This document shows, piece by piece, positions 1-8,841 of a DNA stretch of 64,000 nt. Positions within the stretch are counted from its first letter, which is position 1, and every line of letters begins with the position of its first letter. The position numbers and the translations under genes were made by a program. The notes beneath the pieces were generated by a model, which searched no databases, was not told the origin of the DNA, and saw only the letters and a list, made by a program, of their open reading frames with translations. Origin of the DNA: Cellulomonas sp. URHD0024 (GTDB lineage: Bacteria > Actinomycetota > Actinomycetes > Actinomycetales > Cellulomonadaceae); the NCBI RefSeq assembly GCF_000426185.1, contig NZ_AUEW01000001.1, positions 62,001 through 126,000 on the forward strand, given 5' to 3'.

Positions 1-1623
1 CGCGGCGGTCGCGTCGGCAGATGTCAGCGGGTTGCCGGCACCGTTGTAGGTGTAGGTCGATGGTGCACCACCGTCCACGGTGCTCGACGTCGGCAGGTAG
101 CGCGGGGTCGCGCTGTAGCCCCAGCCGCGTGCCGAGCCGGTCGGGGCGGTCTGCCCGGTCAGCGACTCGCCGCCGTTCGCGCCATAGGTGTACGTCGTGG
201 TCGCGGACGCGCCCTGGGTCGTGGTCAGCGGATCGAAGTTCGCCGTGAACGTCGCCGAGCGGCTCCGGCCCTGGGCATCCTGTGCCGACGCGACCCGCCC
301 TGTCTGCTCCGGCGACAGGGTGTACGTGGTGTGCGGCCCCGTCGCGGGTGAGCCGGCCTGCTCCTGGCTGCCGTCGGAGACCAGCACCTGGGAGTCGCTC
401 ACATAGGCGAGCCGCGTCCAGGTGTCACCGGGTGAGCCGGCGGTGCTGTTCACCTGCCGGATCGAGGTGACCCGGTTGCGCGCGTCGAAAGTGAACCGCG
501 TGTCGATGCCGCCGGGCGCCGCGATCTTGGTCAGCTGGTGCGCCGAGTACGAGAAGGTCGTGACGCGCCCCGCCGCGTCGGTCAGCGTCGCCAGGTCGCC
601 GTACCCGTCGTACGCGAGTGCGACGCTGCGTACCGAGCCGGCCGGGCCCTGGGAGAGCTTGGTGAGCCGGTTCGAGGTGTAGCCGAGGGAGACGCCGAGA
701 CCCGACGTGCCTCGCGTGGCGCTGATAGCGGTCGGCCGCGTCGTGACGTACGGGTCGTAGGTGATCGTGCTGGTGTTGCCGTTGCGGTCGGCGATCGACA
801 GGATCACCCCGGCCGCGTTGAACGTCAGGACCTGGGCGGACTGGTGATCCGTCACCGTCCACGTCGCTCCGAGATGAGTGAGGTCGGCGGTGAGGCCGCC
901 CGGCGGTGTGTAGCCGCCTCCCGTCTTCGGCACGAAGGTCCCCGAGAGCCCCGACGGACCCCAGAACACGACCGAACCGTCCGCAGCGAACTCGAGGCGG
1001 GCGGCGAAGCTCACGGTCCAGCCGAAGCCGGTGGCGTTCGAGCTGGAGGCCTGCGGCACGCCCGCACCCAGCGAGAGCGAGTTGTAGGCGAGCTGCACCG
1101 GGATGTCCGTGTTCACACCCGGGACGGTCAGCCCGTCCGCCGAGACCAGCAGGTTCCCCGTCCCGACGTCGACCTTCGCCGACGTGCGGTCACCGACCTG
1201 GAAAGGCAGCGCAGTCGCGTTCTTGCGGCCACCCGCACCGAGCATCGGGGAGACCGTCGCCGTCTGCAGCGCGGTCAACGCGGAGCACGATCCCGCATCG
1301 CAGCCCTTGACCTGCCACTCGACGGTCGTGCCGGACGGGATCGTGGGGAGCGCCAGTCGGGCGACCTGCCCCGACGTCACGGCCACCGCCGTGCCGTTCG
1401 CCAGGTTCCAGGTGGCCGACCCCAGCCGACGTGCGAAGAACTGGGCGCTGACCACGCCACCGTCGGGATCGCTGACCGTCGCAGCGAGGACCGGGGCGTA
1501 CGTCACCGCTCGTTCGACGGCCAGACCGGTCGGCACCGCGGGCGATGCCGCGACCGCAGGAAGGGCCGCCCCGACGAGCGCGACCGCGGATACTCCGACG
1601 ACGAAACCCCAACGACCACGCAC
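1..1623 (-). CDS. Secreted RHS/YD-repeat protein, N-terminal part (runs off left edge)
   Basis: The GTG start at 1623 follows an AGGGGG ribosome-binding site and the frame stays open to base 1, giving 541 codons with the C-terminus outside the window. The first ~27 residues form a signal peptide (Arg-rich start, hydrophobic core, cleavage near AVAASP). Residues ~100-200 contain GNLLVSADGLTVPG and IPVQLAYNSLS, typical of the DUF6531-like entry domain of RHS proteins. From ~residue 235 there are degenerate YD repeats such as DRNGNTSTITYDPY, LAYDGYGDLATLTDAAGRV and STYTYNGAGNPLTSAD. RHS proteins form a beta-cage that usually encloses a variable, often toxic, C-terminal domain. That end is not visible, so toxin, adhesin or structural roles cannot be separated. 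It is divergent from the MFS gene. Confidence 0.88.
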   Translation of the reverse strand, partial: MRGRWGFVVGVSAVALVGAALPAVAASPAVPTGLAVERAVTYAPVLAATVSDPDGGVVSAQFFARRLGSATWNLANGTAVAVTSGQVARLALPTIPSGTTVEWQVKGCDAGSCSALTALQTATVSPMLGAGGRKNATALPFQVGDRTSAKVDVGTGNLLVSADGLTVPGVNTDIPVQLAYNSLSLGAGVPQASSSNATGFGWTVSFAARLEFAADGSVVFWGPSGLSGTFVPKTGGGYTPPGGLTADLTHLGATWTVTDHQSAQVLTFNAAGVILSIADRNGNTSTITYDPYVTTRPTAISATRGTSGLGVSLGYTSNRLTKLSQGPAGSVRSVALAYDGYGDLATLTDAAGRVTTFSYSAHQLTKIAAPGGIDTRFTFDARNRVTSIRQVNSTAGSPGDTWTRLAYVSDSQVLVSDGSQEQAGSPATGPHTTYTLSPEQTGRVASAQDAQGRSRSATFTANFDPLTTTQGASATTTYTYGANGGESLTGQTAPTGSARGWGYSATPRYLPTSSTVDGGAPSTYTYNGAGNPLTSADATAA

Positions 1624-1790
1624 GACGCCCCCTCAGGCTGCCGTGGCTGTCCCTGCCTGTTTCTAGACGAGTGCCGTGTCATGGATAGCGCACCCGGACA
1701 ATTCCGCACAAGGGGTGACAGAGCGGAACGTCACGCGGTGCGTCTGGCTGGGGGACCGATGGGCGGCGATCGGCGGCCTCGTGCGAGCCG

Positions 1791-1796
1791 TACGCT
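1791..1796 (+). promoter_or_regulatory. -10-like TACGCT, leaderless start of MFS gene
   Basis: TACGCT ends exactly 7 nt before the ATG at 1803, so transcription would begin at the start codon. There is no ribosome-binding site in front of the ATG, which fits a leaderless mRNA. No good -35 is visible. Confidence 0.5.
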
Positions 1797-1802
1797 CTGC
1801 GC

Positions 1803-3041
1803 ATGGTCACGCTCCCCGGTGCCGAGCGGACCGGCTTTCGCCGTGACCGGATCACCGTCGCGTTCTACGGGGTGTTCGCCGTCTGGGGCTGGCTGCTGTA
1901 CAGCTTCAACCCGAGCGTCCCGCTGCTGGCGGACGACCTCGGCATCTCGGACGCCCAGGCGGGTCTGCACGGGACGGCGATGGCGGTCGGCGCGATACTC
2001 GCGGCGTTCGTCACCCCCCGACTGGTCCGGGGCCGTGGTCGGCGAACAGCCGTCGTCGCGTCGGTCGCGCTCATCGCCCTCGGCGTCGTGGCCCTCGTCC
2101 TCGCGCCGACGCTCGCCTGGAGCCTCACCGCGATCTTCGTCGTCTCGGTCGGGGGCAATGCCGCGCTCACCGCCACGCAGCCCGGGCTGGCGCTCCGGCA
2201 CGGACGCGCGTCGTCCGCCGCGCTGACCGAGGCGAACGGCGTCGGGTCGTCCATCGGGCTCGTCGGCCCGCTCGCGGTCGGCGCGTGCGTCGCGATCGGG
2301 TGGGGCTGGCGTCCCGCGGTGCTGGTGACCGCTGCTCTCGCCGTGGTCTGCGCCCTGATGCTCGCGCGGATCCCCGTCGGCGGGGCGATGACGCCCGCGC
2401 ACCAGGCGCCCGCCCCCGAACCCGCGGTCTCGGACACGCCCGTTCGGCGCAGCGCGCTGCCGGTCTGGTGCTTCCTGGCCACGCTCGTCGCCGCCGTCGG
2501 CATGGAGTTCGCGACGACCTACTGGGCGACGGGCCTCGTGATCGAGCACACCGACGCCGGTGCCGGCATCGCCGCGGCCACGACCGCCGGCCTGGTCCTC
2601 GGGATGTCGGTGATCCGCTTCGTCGTCGGACCCTTGTCGCTGCGGATCGCGCCCGCCCGCCTGCTCACGGGAGCCTTCGTGCTGGCGATCGGCGGCTGGG
2701 CGATCCTGTGGACGGCGACCACCCCCGCGGTCGCGATGCTGGGGCTCGTCGTCTCCGGGCTCGGCTACGGCGCGCAGTACCCGCTCTCGGTGGCCCTCCT
2801 GCTGGCCACCGCCCCCCACCGGCCGGACGCGATCCAGGGCCGCGCGACCTTGGCGGCGGGCCTGGCGGTCGGGGTGGCACCGTTCGCACTCGGTGCCCTC
2901 GCCGACCAGTTCGGCACCCACCAGGCATTCATCCTCGTCCCGGTCGTCGCCGTCGCCGGTGCGGTGGCCGCAGCCCTGGGCGGTCGAGCCGTACGGCTGG
3001 CGGTCACCTCCCAGGCCGACGTCGTCGCCCTGGGAGGATGA
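1803..3041 (+). CDS. MFS transporter (CynX/NimT-like)
   Basis: A 412-residue, very hydrophobic protein with about 12 membrane segments in two sets of six and a hydrophilic Pro/Ala-rich loop at ~195-215. The loop after helix 2 (PRLVRGRGRR) resembles the MFS motif-A region between helices 2 and 3. The substrate cannot be told from sequence; the closest feel is the cyanate/nitroimidazole-type MFS group. The ATG at 1803 appears leaderless. The stop lies 4 bases before the following GTG, so the gene probably forms a small operon with the RNA methyltransferase. Confidence 0.85.
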   Translation: MVTLPGAERTGFRRDRITVAFYGVFAVWGWLLYSFNPSVPLLADDLGISDAQAGLHGTAMAVGAILAAFVTPRLVRGRGRRTAVVASVALIALGVVALVLAPTLAWSLTAIFVVSVGGNAALTATQPGLALRHGRASSAALTEANGVGSSIGLVGPLAVGACVAIGWGWRPAVLVTAALAVVCALMLARIPVGGAMTPAHQAPAPEPAVSDTPVRRSALPVWCFLATLVAAVGMEFATTYWATGLVIEHTDAGAGIAAATTAGLVLGMSVIRFVVGPLSLRIAPARLLTGAFVLAIGGWAILWTATTPAVAMLGLVVSGLGYGAQYPLSVALLLATAPHRPDAIQGRATLAAGLAVGVAPFALGALADQFGTHQAFILVPVVAVAGAVAAALGGRAVRLAVTSQADVVALGG

Positions 3042-3045
3042 CCGC

Positions 3046-3873
3046 GTGCCCCGCCCGGACCTGCAGCCCGTCACCTCGTCCGACGACGAACGCCTCACCG
3101 ACTACGTCTCGCTGACGGACGTCGCGCTGCGCTCCAGGCTCGAGCCGGCGAAGGGCCTCTACATCGCCGAGAGCTCGACCGTCCTCGGCCGGGCGCTCTC
3201 CGCCGGCCACCGTCCGCGGTCCGTCCTGCTCGCACCGCGCTGGGTGCCTGACCTCGAGCGGATGCTCGCCGCGCTGCCCTCCGACGACGTCGTCGTCCCC
3301 GTCTACGTGGCCGACGAGCCCGTCCTCGAGGCGATCACCGGGTTCCATGTCCACCGCGGGGCGCTCGCCGCCATGCACCGCCCGCCGCTGGCACGCGTCG
3401 AGTCCGTTCTCGCAGGTGCACACCGCGTCGCCGTGCTCGAGGACATCGTCGACCACACCAACGTCGGCGCCGCCATGCGGGCGTGCGCTGCGTTCGGCCT
3501 CGACGCCGTGCTCATCACGCCGCGCTGCGCCGACCCGCTCTACCGGCGCTCCGTCCGCGTCTCCATGGGGACGGTGTTCCAGGTGCCGTGGACCCGCATC
3601 GACCCGTGGCCGTCCGGACTGGACCTGCTGCGCTCGCTCGGGTTCGTGAGCGCATCGCTGGCGCTCACCGACGACTCGATCTCGCTCGACGCGTTGGCGG
3701 CGGACCCGCCCGACAAGCTCGCACTGATCCTCGGTGCGGAGGGCGACGGGCTCAAGCCGCAGACGATCGCCGGGTCGGACCTCGTCGTCCGCATCCCGAT
3801 GGCCGGTGGCGTGGACTCGCTCAACGTCGCGTCTGCTGCTGCTGTGGCGTTCTGGGCGACGCGCACGTCCTGA
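3046..3873 (+). CDS. TrmH/SpoU-family RNA 2'-O-methyltransferase
   Basis: 275 residues starting at GTG 3046, preceded by GGGAGGA at 8-nt spacing inside the end of the MFS gene. An in-frame ATG upstream at 2893 would overlap the transporter by 149 bases and is rejected. The three SPOUT knot motifs are present: NVGAAMR (~140), LGAEGDGL (~230) and the C-terminal IPMAGGVDSLNVASAAAV. The N-terminal ~100 residues form the substrate-binding domain seen in TrmH/RlmB-like enzymes. It should methylate a ribose 2'-OH in tRNA or rRNA using SAM; the exact target nucleotide is unknown. Confidence 0.9.
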   Translation: MPRPDLQPVTSSDDERLTDYVSLTDVALRSRLEPAKGLYIAESSTVLGRALSAGHRPRSVLLAPRWVPDLERMLAALPSDDVVVPVYVADEPVLEAITGFHVHRGALAAMHRPPLARVESVLAGAHRVAVLEDIVDHTNVGAAMRACAAFGLDAVLITPRCADPLYRRSVRVSMGTVFQVPWTRIDPWPSGLDLLRSLGFVSASLALTDDSISLDALAADPPDKLALILGAEGDGLKPQTIAGSDLVVRIPMAGGVDSLNVASAAAVAFWATRTS

Positions 3874-3897
3874 CGGCTGCTCGCTCCGCGCCGCTCC

Positions 3898-3953
3898 GGA
3901 CCATCCAGCGTCCACAGGCGTGAACGGACCATCCAGCGTCCACAGGCGTGAAC
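3898..3953. repeat. Perfect 28-bp tandem duplication
   Basis: Bases 3898-3925 and 3926-3953 are identical 28-mers (GGACCATCCAGCGTCCACAG plus GCGTGAAC), followed by a partial third GGAC. They lie just downstream of the SpoU gene in a 312-bp stretch before the next gene (3874-4185). The rest of that gap shows only a small GGGGAC/GTCCCC hairpin near 4080-4096 and no recognisable gene. Confidence 0.85.
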
Positions 3954-4185
3954 GGACAGGGCTGCGCCCGAAAAGTCACCCCCTGCGCACGGCACATCAC
4001 CCAAATGCCACAGCATTGTCTCTGACCAGGCGTCAATTGGTGCCGTAATGTCCGGTTCGTCGGAAATCGACAACGGTCTGGGGACCCCCGTCCCCGAGTT
4101 CGAGTCCCTCACATCCACGCCTCCGCGTGACGCGAGAACCGGGCTTTCCTCGCACTGGGCCGTTTCGACCCATAGGGAGCTCGGG

Positions 4186-5829
4186 ATGAGATTCACGCGG
4201 TTCGCAGCGGCGCTCGGGGCTGTCGCTCTGGTCGGAGCGGTGGTGATCGCCGTCGCCGGACCTGCGTCAGCCGGAGGAAGCCACCCGAGCCCGAGCCCGT
4301 CCCCGACCTGCTCCCCGTCGCCGGGCGCCGCCGCCTGGGACGAGACGATCGTCGACCACGTGGCGTACACCGACCCGGACACCGTCGTGCCCGACACCTG
4401 GGTGGTCGACACTGCCGCTTCCGAGGAGACCCTCGTCGACCACGAGGCGCACTGGCAGCGCTACTCCTGGGTGGGTGGCCCGATCGCCGAGGGCGTCACG
4501 CCGTCGTGGTCCGGCCCGGCCGACCCGAGCTGGCAGGCGAACACGGCAGGCGACCCGAACAAGATCGGCCACGCCGGCGCGTACGACCAGGGCAAGCCCG
4601 GTCACGCGGACTGGTTCTACCTGGAGTGGGTGCCCGCTGCGACGCACGTCGTCCACCACGCCGAGGCCGGGCACTGGGAGCACCACCCGGCGATCCCCGG
4701 GCAGCACCACGATGCTGTGACGCACGTCGTGCACCACCCGGCGACCCCGCCCGTGACCTGCCCGTCGCCGTACGAGGACACGATCACCGTGACGCCCGCC
4801 GTGATCGTCACGCCGCCCACCTGCGACGCGGAGGGCTCGTTCACCCTGTCCCCTGAGTCGGGTGTGCTCTGGAGTGCGGTGGACGGCAACGAGCCTGGCT
4901 CGATCGTCTTCACCGCCGCCCCGGCACCGGGGTACGCGTTCCCCGCCGATGTCCAGACGCAGTTCTCCGTGCCCAACCTGGACCAGCTGGCTGCCGACGA
5001 CGAGGAGTGCTACGCACCCCCGCAGGTGGCCTACGTGGTTCCGGCCACCCCGTCCGTCCAGGACGAGTGCGGCACGGACGACGACACGTACCTGCTGCCG
5101 CCGAACGGCGACGGGATCGCGTACTCGTACGACGAGGACGGTCAGGTCCTGGCCACCATCACGGCGGAGAACACCGAGTGGAACGATCTGCCGGGCGACT
5201 GGAAGCTGAACGAGGCTGGGGACGCCGTGCACCTGGGCAACGACGACGACTTCACCGACGAGCCGTGCGTCTTCCCTGTGCCGACGCAGCTCAACGCCGA
5301 CCCGACGCCTCCGACGTGCACCGCTCCCGGCGCACTCGACACGGACGCGCTCACGGCCGGCGCGCAGGCTCAGGGCCTGGACGAGGACGGCGACCTCGTC
5401 TACGAGTTCGAGCACCTGACCCTGCTCGTCGACCGCACCGTCCCGGGCCTGGTCGGCCTGTTCGTCTACGCCGACGACGGCACCTCCCTCGAGGGCCTGA
5501 GTGAGGCGTGGACGGTGAGCGACGACGGCGTGTTCGCCTATCGCGTCATCACGCTGGGGCACACGATCGGCTTCCAGAGCTCGGACAGCGAGGCACCGTG
5601 CTTCCAGCAGCAGACGGCGACCCCGACTCCGACGCCGACCGAGGTCACGGAGGTGCTGCCGGACGACCCGGCACCGACCACCAGCGCGACCCCGGTGACC
5701 TCCGAGGTCCTGGCGTCGGGTCCGACGCTGGCCGCCACGGGCAGCAACGGGACGCTGGCCATGGCCGGCATCGCCCTGCTGGTCCTCCTGCTGGGTACCG
5801 GAGGCGTGGCGCTCGCCCAGCGCAGGTGA
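4186..5829 (+). CDS. Cell-wall-anchored surface protein with LAATG sorting signal, His-rich
   Basis: The start at ATG 4186 is chosen because a clear signal peptide follows (MRFTRFAAALGAVALVGAVV..., cleavage after GPASA) and GGGAG precedes it; the frame is open back to 4048. The 547-residue product has a Pro/Ser-rich start, then a His-rich stretch at ~150-200 with repeats of the type THVVHH. Cys-containing segments follow (PPTCDAEG, PPTCTAPG) and then a TPTPTPTE linker. The C-terminus is a sorting signal: LAATG (515-519), a hydrophobic helix and a QRR tail. LAXTG is the motif used by class E sortases of actinobacteria. No catalytic domain was recognised. Tandem homologous units of ~100 residues around TCPSPYEDTITV/TCDAEGSF suggest an adhesin-like or wall protein. 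Confidence 0.82.
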   Translation: MRFTRFAAALGAVALVGAVVIAVAGPASAGGSHPSPSPSPTCSPSPGAAAWDETIVDHVAYTDPDTVVPDTWVVDTAASEETLVDHEAHWQRYSWVGGPIAEGVTPSWSGPADPSWQANTAGDPNKIGHAGAYDQGKPGHADWFYLEWVPAATHVVHHAEAGHWEHHPAIPGQHHDAVTHVVHHPATPPVTCPSPYEDTITVTPAVIVTPPTCDAEGSFTLSPESGVLWSAVDGNEPGSIVFTAAPAPGYAFPADVQTQFSVPNLDQLAADDEECYAPPQVAYVVPATPSVQDECGTDDDTYLLPPNGDGIAYSYDEDGQVLATITAENTEWNDLPGDWKLNEAGDAVHLGNDDDFTDEPCVFPVPTQLNADPTPPTCTAPGALDTDALTAGAQAQGLDEDGDLVYEFEHLTLLVDRTVPGLVGLFVYADDGTSLEGLSEAWTVSDDGVFAYRVITLGHTIGFQSSDSEAPCFQQQTATPTPTPTEVTEVLPDDPAPTTSATPVTSEVLASGPTLAATGSNGTLAMAGIALLVLLLGTGGVALAQRR

Positions 5830-5836
5830 TCGTCGA

Positions 5837-5872
5837 CCGAGCGGGGACCGGGTTGCTCCGGTCCCCGCTCGG
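5837..5872 (+). terminator. Perfect 15-bp hairpin after the surface-protein gene
   Basis: CCGAGCGGGGACCGG (5837-5851) pairs perfectly with CCGGTCCCCGCTCGG (5858-5872) around a 6-nt loop, 8 bases after the stop codon. No U-tract follows, as is common for actinobacterial terminators. Confidence 0.75.
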
Positions 5873-5984
5873 CCGCGTCCGGACGCCGACTCGGCGGTGC
5901 TCCGACGGACCCTTCGGTACGGGCGGGTCATGTCGAGGTTGAGCCACCTACCTGACGCCCCGTGGCTCGGAGGATGCTGGGCCG

Positions 5985-7064
5985 ATGACCACTGACCTGT
6001 TCGAGCCGGTCGGGTCGAGCTCCGACGAGGTCGAGAGTCGCCTGCTCGCCGCGCTGCTCGGTGCCCAGGAGCTGTTCGCCGTCTACGCCGGTGACCGCCT
6101 CGGCTGGTACACCTCGCTCGCCGCGCACGGCGCGTCGACGTCGGAGGAGCTGGCCCAGCGAACCGCGACCGACGAGCGGTACGCACGCGAGTGGCTCGAG
6201 CACCAAGCCGCCGCGGGATTCGTCACGGTCGACGACGAGCACCGCTTCGCGCTGACCGACGGAGCACGCGAGGTGCTCACCGACGCCGAGTCGCCGTCGT
6301 TCCTGACACCGCTCGGTCGCCTGCAGGCGGCCACGGGACGGATCGTCGACGACCTGGTCGACGCGTACCGGAGCGGTGACGGTGTCCCGTGGGAGCGGAT
6401 GGGCGACGACGCGCGTACCGCGCAGGCCGACCTCAACCGACCGCTGTACCTCGGTCCGCTCGTCGACGAGGTGCTGCCCGGGATCCCGTCGCTGCACGCG
6501 CTGCTCCGGGGCGGTGCGCGGCTCGCGGACCTCGGGTGCGGGGAGGGCTGGTCCTCGATCGCGATCGCCCAGGCCTACCCGGAGACGTCCGTGGTCGGCA
6601 TCGACATCGATGCGTCGTCGATCGAGGCGGCCCGGTCCAACGCCGGCGCCGTCGACGTCACGTTCGAGCTGGCCGATGCGGCGTCGGTCCACGGCGAGAA
6701 GTTCGACGCCATCACGTTCTTCGAGTGCGTGCACGACCTGCCCGACCCGGTCGCGGTGCTCGCGGCGGCACGTGCCATGGTCCGTGACGACGGGTACGTG
6801 CTCGTCGCCGACGAGCGGACCCAGGAATCGTTCACGGCCCCCGCCGACGCTGTCGAGCGGCTGTTCTACGGCTGGTCGCTCACCATCTGCCTGCCGAGCG
6901 GACGCGCGACGTCGCCGAGCGTCGCCACGGGCACCGTGATGCGGCCCGCAACGCTCGAGCGCTACGCGCGCGCGGCCGGGTTCGCGGGGATCGAGGTCCT
7001 GCCGGTCGAGCTCGACGTGCTGCGGTTCTACCGCCTGCTCATCCCAGCGCCAGACCCTCGATGA
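5985..7064 (+). CDS. SAM-dependent methyltransferase with N-terminal winged helix
   Basis: 359 residues. The N-terminal ~90 residues look like the dimerisation/winged-helix part of O-methyltransferase-like proteins. The Rossmann domain carries SAM motif I LADLGCGEGWSSIAIA (~184-199), an acidic VVGIDID after strand 2, and FECVHDLPDPVAVL as motif IV/V. The architecture resembles mycobacterial Rv2258c-type methyltransferases, whose substrate is not established. The 3' end overlaps the convergent YbaK gene by 26 bases (7039-7064). Confidence 0.8.
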   Translation: MTTDLFEPVGSSSDEVESRLLAALLGAQELFAVYAGDRLGWYTSLAAHGASTSEELAQRTATDERYAREWLEHQAAAGFVTVDDEHRFALTDGAREVLTDAESPSFLTPLGRLQAATGRIVDDLVDAYRSGDGVPWERMGDDARTAQADLNRPLYLGPLVDEVLPGIPSLHALLRGGARLADLGCGEGWSSIAIAQAYPETSVVGIDIDASSIEAARSNAGAVDVTFELADAASVHGEKFDAITFFECVHDLPDPVAVLAAARAMVRDDGYVLVADERTQESFTAPADAVERLFYGWSLTICLPSGRATSPSVATGTVMRPATLERYARAAGFAGIEVLPVELDVLRFYRLLIPAPDPR

Positions 7065-7605
7065 CCTCGACCCCGGGGGCGCCGGCGAGCAGTGCACCGG
7101 GCAGGGCGATCTTGGAGCGACGAAGGCCGCTGCCGATGATCACCGTCGGCCCGGCGGCTGGGTCGTCGAGCGCCACACGGGCGTCCACCAGCACGCGATA
7201 GCGTCCCGGCAGGCCGAGCGGGGTGATGCCGCCGTACTCCATGCCCGACTCCTCGACTGCGCGGTCCATCGGCAGGAACGACGCCTTGCGGACGTCGAGC
7301 AGGCGCTTGACGGCGTTGTTGACGTCCGCGCGCGTCGTGGCCCGCACGACGCACGCAGCCACGCGCTCCTCGCCCTCGCGGCGACCAGCCACGAGCACGC
7401 AGTTCGCGGACGCGGCCGGAGGCAGGGCGAACGACTCGGTCAGGGTCGCGGTGTCGGCCAGGTCGGGGTCGATCTCGGTGACCAGGACGGCGTCGGCTAC
7501 CGCCGCGTCACCGGCCGCCCACGCGGTGATCGTCGCGAGGGTGGACGGGGCGAGGAGGTCGGGGTGGTCGAGCGCGCGGGTCCAGGTCAGCGTGCCCAGC
7601 GTCAT
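7039..7605 (-). CDS. YbaK/EbsC-family aminoacyl-tRNA deacylase
   Basis: 188 residues starting at ATG 7605, which overlaps the stop of the upstream PEBP gene as ATGA and indicates translational coupling. Family hallmarks are VRATTRADVNNAVKRLLDVRK, the Lys-containing KASFLP segment and EYGGITPLGLP near the substrate pocket, then VIIGSGLRRSKIALPGALL. These enzymes hydrolyse misacylated tRNAs (for example Cys- or Ala-tRNA-Pro) in trans. The exact specificity cannot be read here. A longer frame upstream runs through the PEBP gene and is a shadow. Confidence 0.85.
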   Translation of the reverse strand: MTLGTLTWTRALDHPDLLAPSTLATITAWAAGDAAVADAVLVTEIDPDLADTATLTESFALPPAASANCVLVAGRREGEERVAACVVRATTRADVNNAVKRLLDVRKASFLPMDRAVEESGMEYGGITPLGLPGRYRVLVDARVALDDPAAGPTVIIGSGLRRSKIALPGALLAGAPGVEVIEGLALG

Positions 7606-8144
7606 CGCTGATAGGTCCCGACGAGGATCGCGCGCGCGAGGGTGTGGAAGATGACCGCCGTGTTCGCGGCGCCCGGCATGCTCTCGGGGGTGAGGCCGAG
7701 GGACGGTGTGTCGAGGGCGTGGACGACGAAGAAGTAGCGGTGCACCTGGTCGCCGGGAGGCGGCGCCGCCCCGACATATCCGGCGACCCCGTCGTCGCCC
7801 CTGAGCTGGAGCGCGCCCGGCGGGAGCCTGGAGCCGTCCGGGTTGCCCGCGCCGCGAGCGAGGGACGTGACGTCGGCAGGGACGTCCGCCAGGGTCCAGT
7901 GCCACCAGCCCGCCGGGCCCGGGGCGTCCGGGTCGAAGCAGGTGACCAGGAACGACGCCGTCGCGGCTGGGAAGCCGGACCAGGACAGCTGCGGCGACAC
8001 GTTGCGGTCGTCGCCGGTGTTGGTGTGCAGGTCGGGCACGCGGGCGCCGGGGGCGATGTCCTCACTGGCCAGCCTGAAGTCGGGGACCTTGGGCAGCAGC
8101 GAGTAGGGGTCGGGGGCGACGGGGCGGGTGAGGTTCACGGCCAT
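7602..8144 (-). CDS. YbhB/YbcL-family PEBP (Raf-kinase-inhibitor-like) protein
   Basis: 180 residues. The phosphatidylethanolamine-binding fold is shown by NVSPQLSWSGFP, CFDPDAPGPAGWWHWTL (the DPDAP ligand motif) and HRYFFVVHALDTPSLGL. No signal peptide is present, so it is predicted cytoplasmic. The function of bacterial members is poorly defined. It is the first gene of a two-gene unit with the YbaK deacylase (4-base overlap). A mycobacterial PEBP homologue (Rv2140c) lies in the chromosomal neighbourhood that this window's 33-54 kb block resembles, but here the gene is distant from that block. Confidence 0.9.
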   Translation of the reverse strand: MAVNLTRPVAPDPYSLLPKVPDFRLASEDIAPGARVPDLHTNTGDDRNVSPQLSWSGFPAATASFLVTCFDPDAPGPAGWWHWTLADVPADVTSLARGAGNPDGSRLPPGALQLRGDDGVAGYVGAAPPPGDQVHRYFFVVHALDTPSLGLTPESMPGAANTAVIFHTLARAILVGTYQR

Positions 8145-8151
8145 GGCGCCA

Positions 8152-8841
8152 TCATGTCGTGGGGGAGGCCGGGGTGCTCGCCACCGGGTCGGTCGACGTC
8201 GCCGGTCCCGCCTCGTCGCGACGCCCGAGGACCGGGTTCGTGGGCAGCAGCCGGTCGATGCCGACGAGCGCCAGGCCGAGCACGAAGAACCCGACGGCGT
8301 AGATCACGACGTTCTTCAGCAGCCCGCCGTAGCCGAGCACGGAGACGTCGATGAACCCGTACGGATAGGCGCTGCCCAGGCTGACGACGCCACGGACGGT
8401 GGCGAACGCGCAGTACGCCACCGGGTAGGTGAGCCACCAGGCGGCGGTCCGGATGTGCAGCCTGCGGTGGGGGACCATCAGCAGGAAGTGCACGAACGCG
8501 GCGATCGGCGTGAACCGGTGCACCAGCTGGTCGTGCGTCAGGCCGAGGGCGATGACCTCCTGGCCGGGTGGGGCCGGGTCGAGGATCAGGTACGAGACGA
8601 GCCCGGTGATGAGCATGAAGAGGGTGACGGCACCCCACAGCCACGGTTCCGGCTCGGTCCGTCGGGTCAGGACGGCGACACCGCCCCACAGCATCACCAC
8701 CGCCAGCAGCAGGTTCGACTGGTCGGTGAAGTAGACGTAGTCCTCGATGTGGAAGCTGAGGCCGCTGCTCGGCGACCAGAACAACGCGACGAACGTGACT
8801 GCTGCCAGTGCGAGGCGATAGACCCCGACGACCACTCCCAT
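8152..8841 (-). CDS. Pr6Pr-family integral membrane protein
   Basis: 229 residues from ATG 8841, which has GGAGAGGG at 7-nt spacing; an in-frame ATG at 8892 lacks such a site. About six membrane helices are visible. Family markers are YVYFTDQSNLLLAV near helix 2, a LTHDQLVHRFTPIAAFVHFLL loop/helix, and YPYGFIDV near the end. The C-terminal ~30 residues are Pro/Ser/Thr-rich and cytoplasmic. The family has no established function. It is separated from the PEBP gene by 7 bases and probably co-transcribed with it. Confidence 0.8.
   Translation of the reverse strand: MGVVVGVYRLALAAVTFVALFWSPSSGLSFHIEDYVYFTDQSNLLLAVVMLWGGVAVLTRRTEPEPWLWGAVTLFMLITGLVSYLILDPAPPGQEVIALGLTHDQLVHRFTPIAAFVHFLLMVPHRRLHIRTAAWWLTYPVAYCAFATVRGVVSLGSAYPYGFIDVSVLGYGGLLKNVVIYAVGFFVLGLALVGIDRLLPTNPVLGRRDEAGPATSTDPVASTPASPTT

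Noticed and set aside
538..2226. Long plus-strand open frame (562 codons) across the RHS gene and MFS start
   Set aside because: Arg/Gly/Pro-rich with no homology pattern; antisense shadow of the RHS gene, which has signal peptide and YD repeats.
4020..4185. Possible riboswitch or tRNA-like element upstream of the surface protein (GAGTTCGAGTCCC, GGGGAC/GTCCCC hairpin)
   Set aside because: The T-arm-like bases have no pairing stem, and the sequence does not fit the c-di-AMP (ydaO) or other riboswitch consensus I know.
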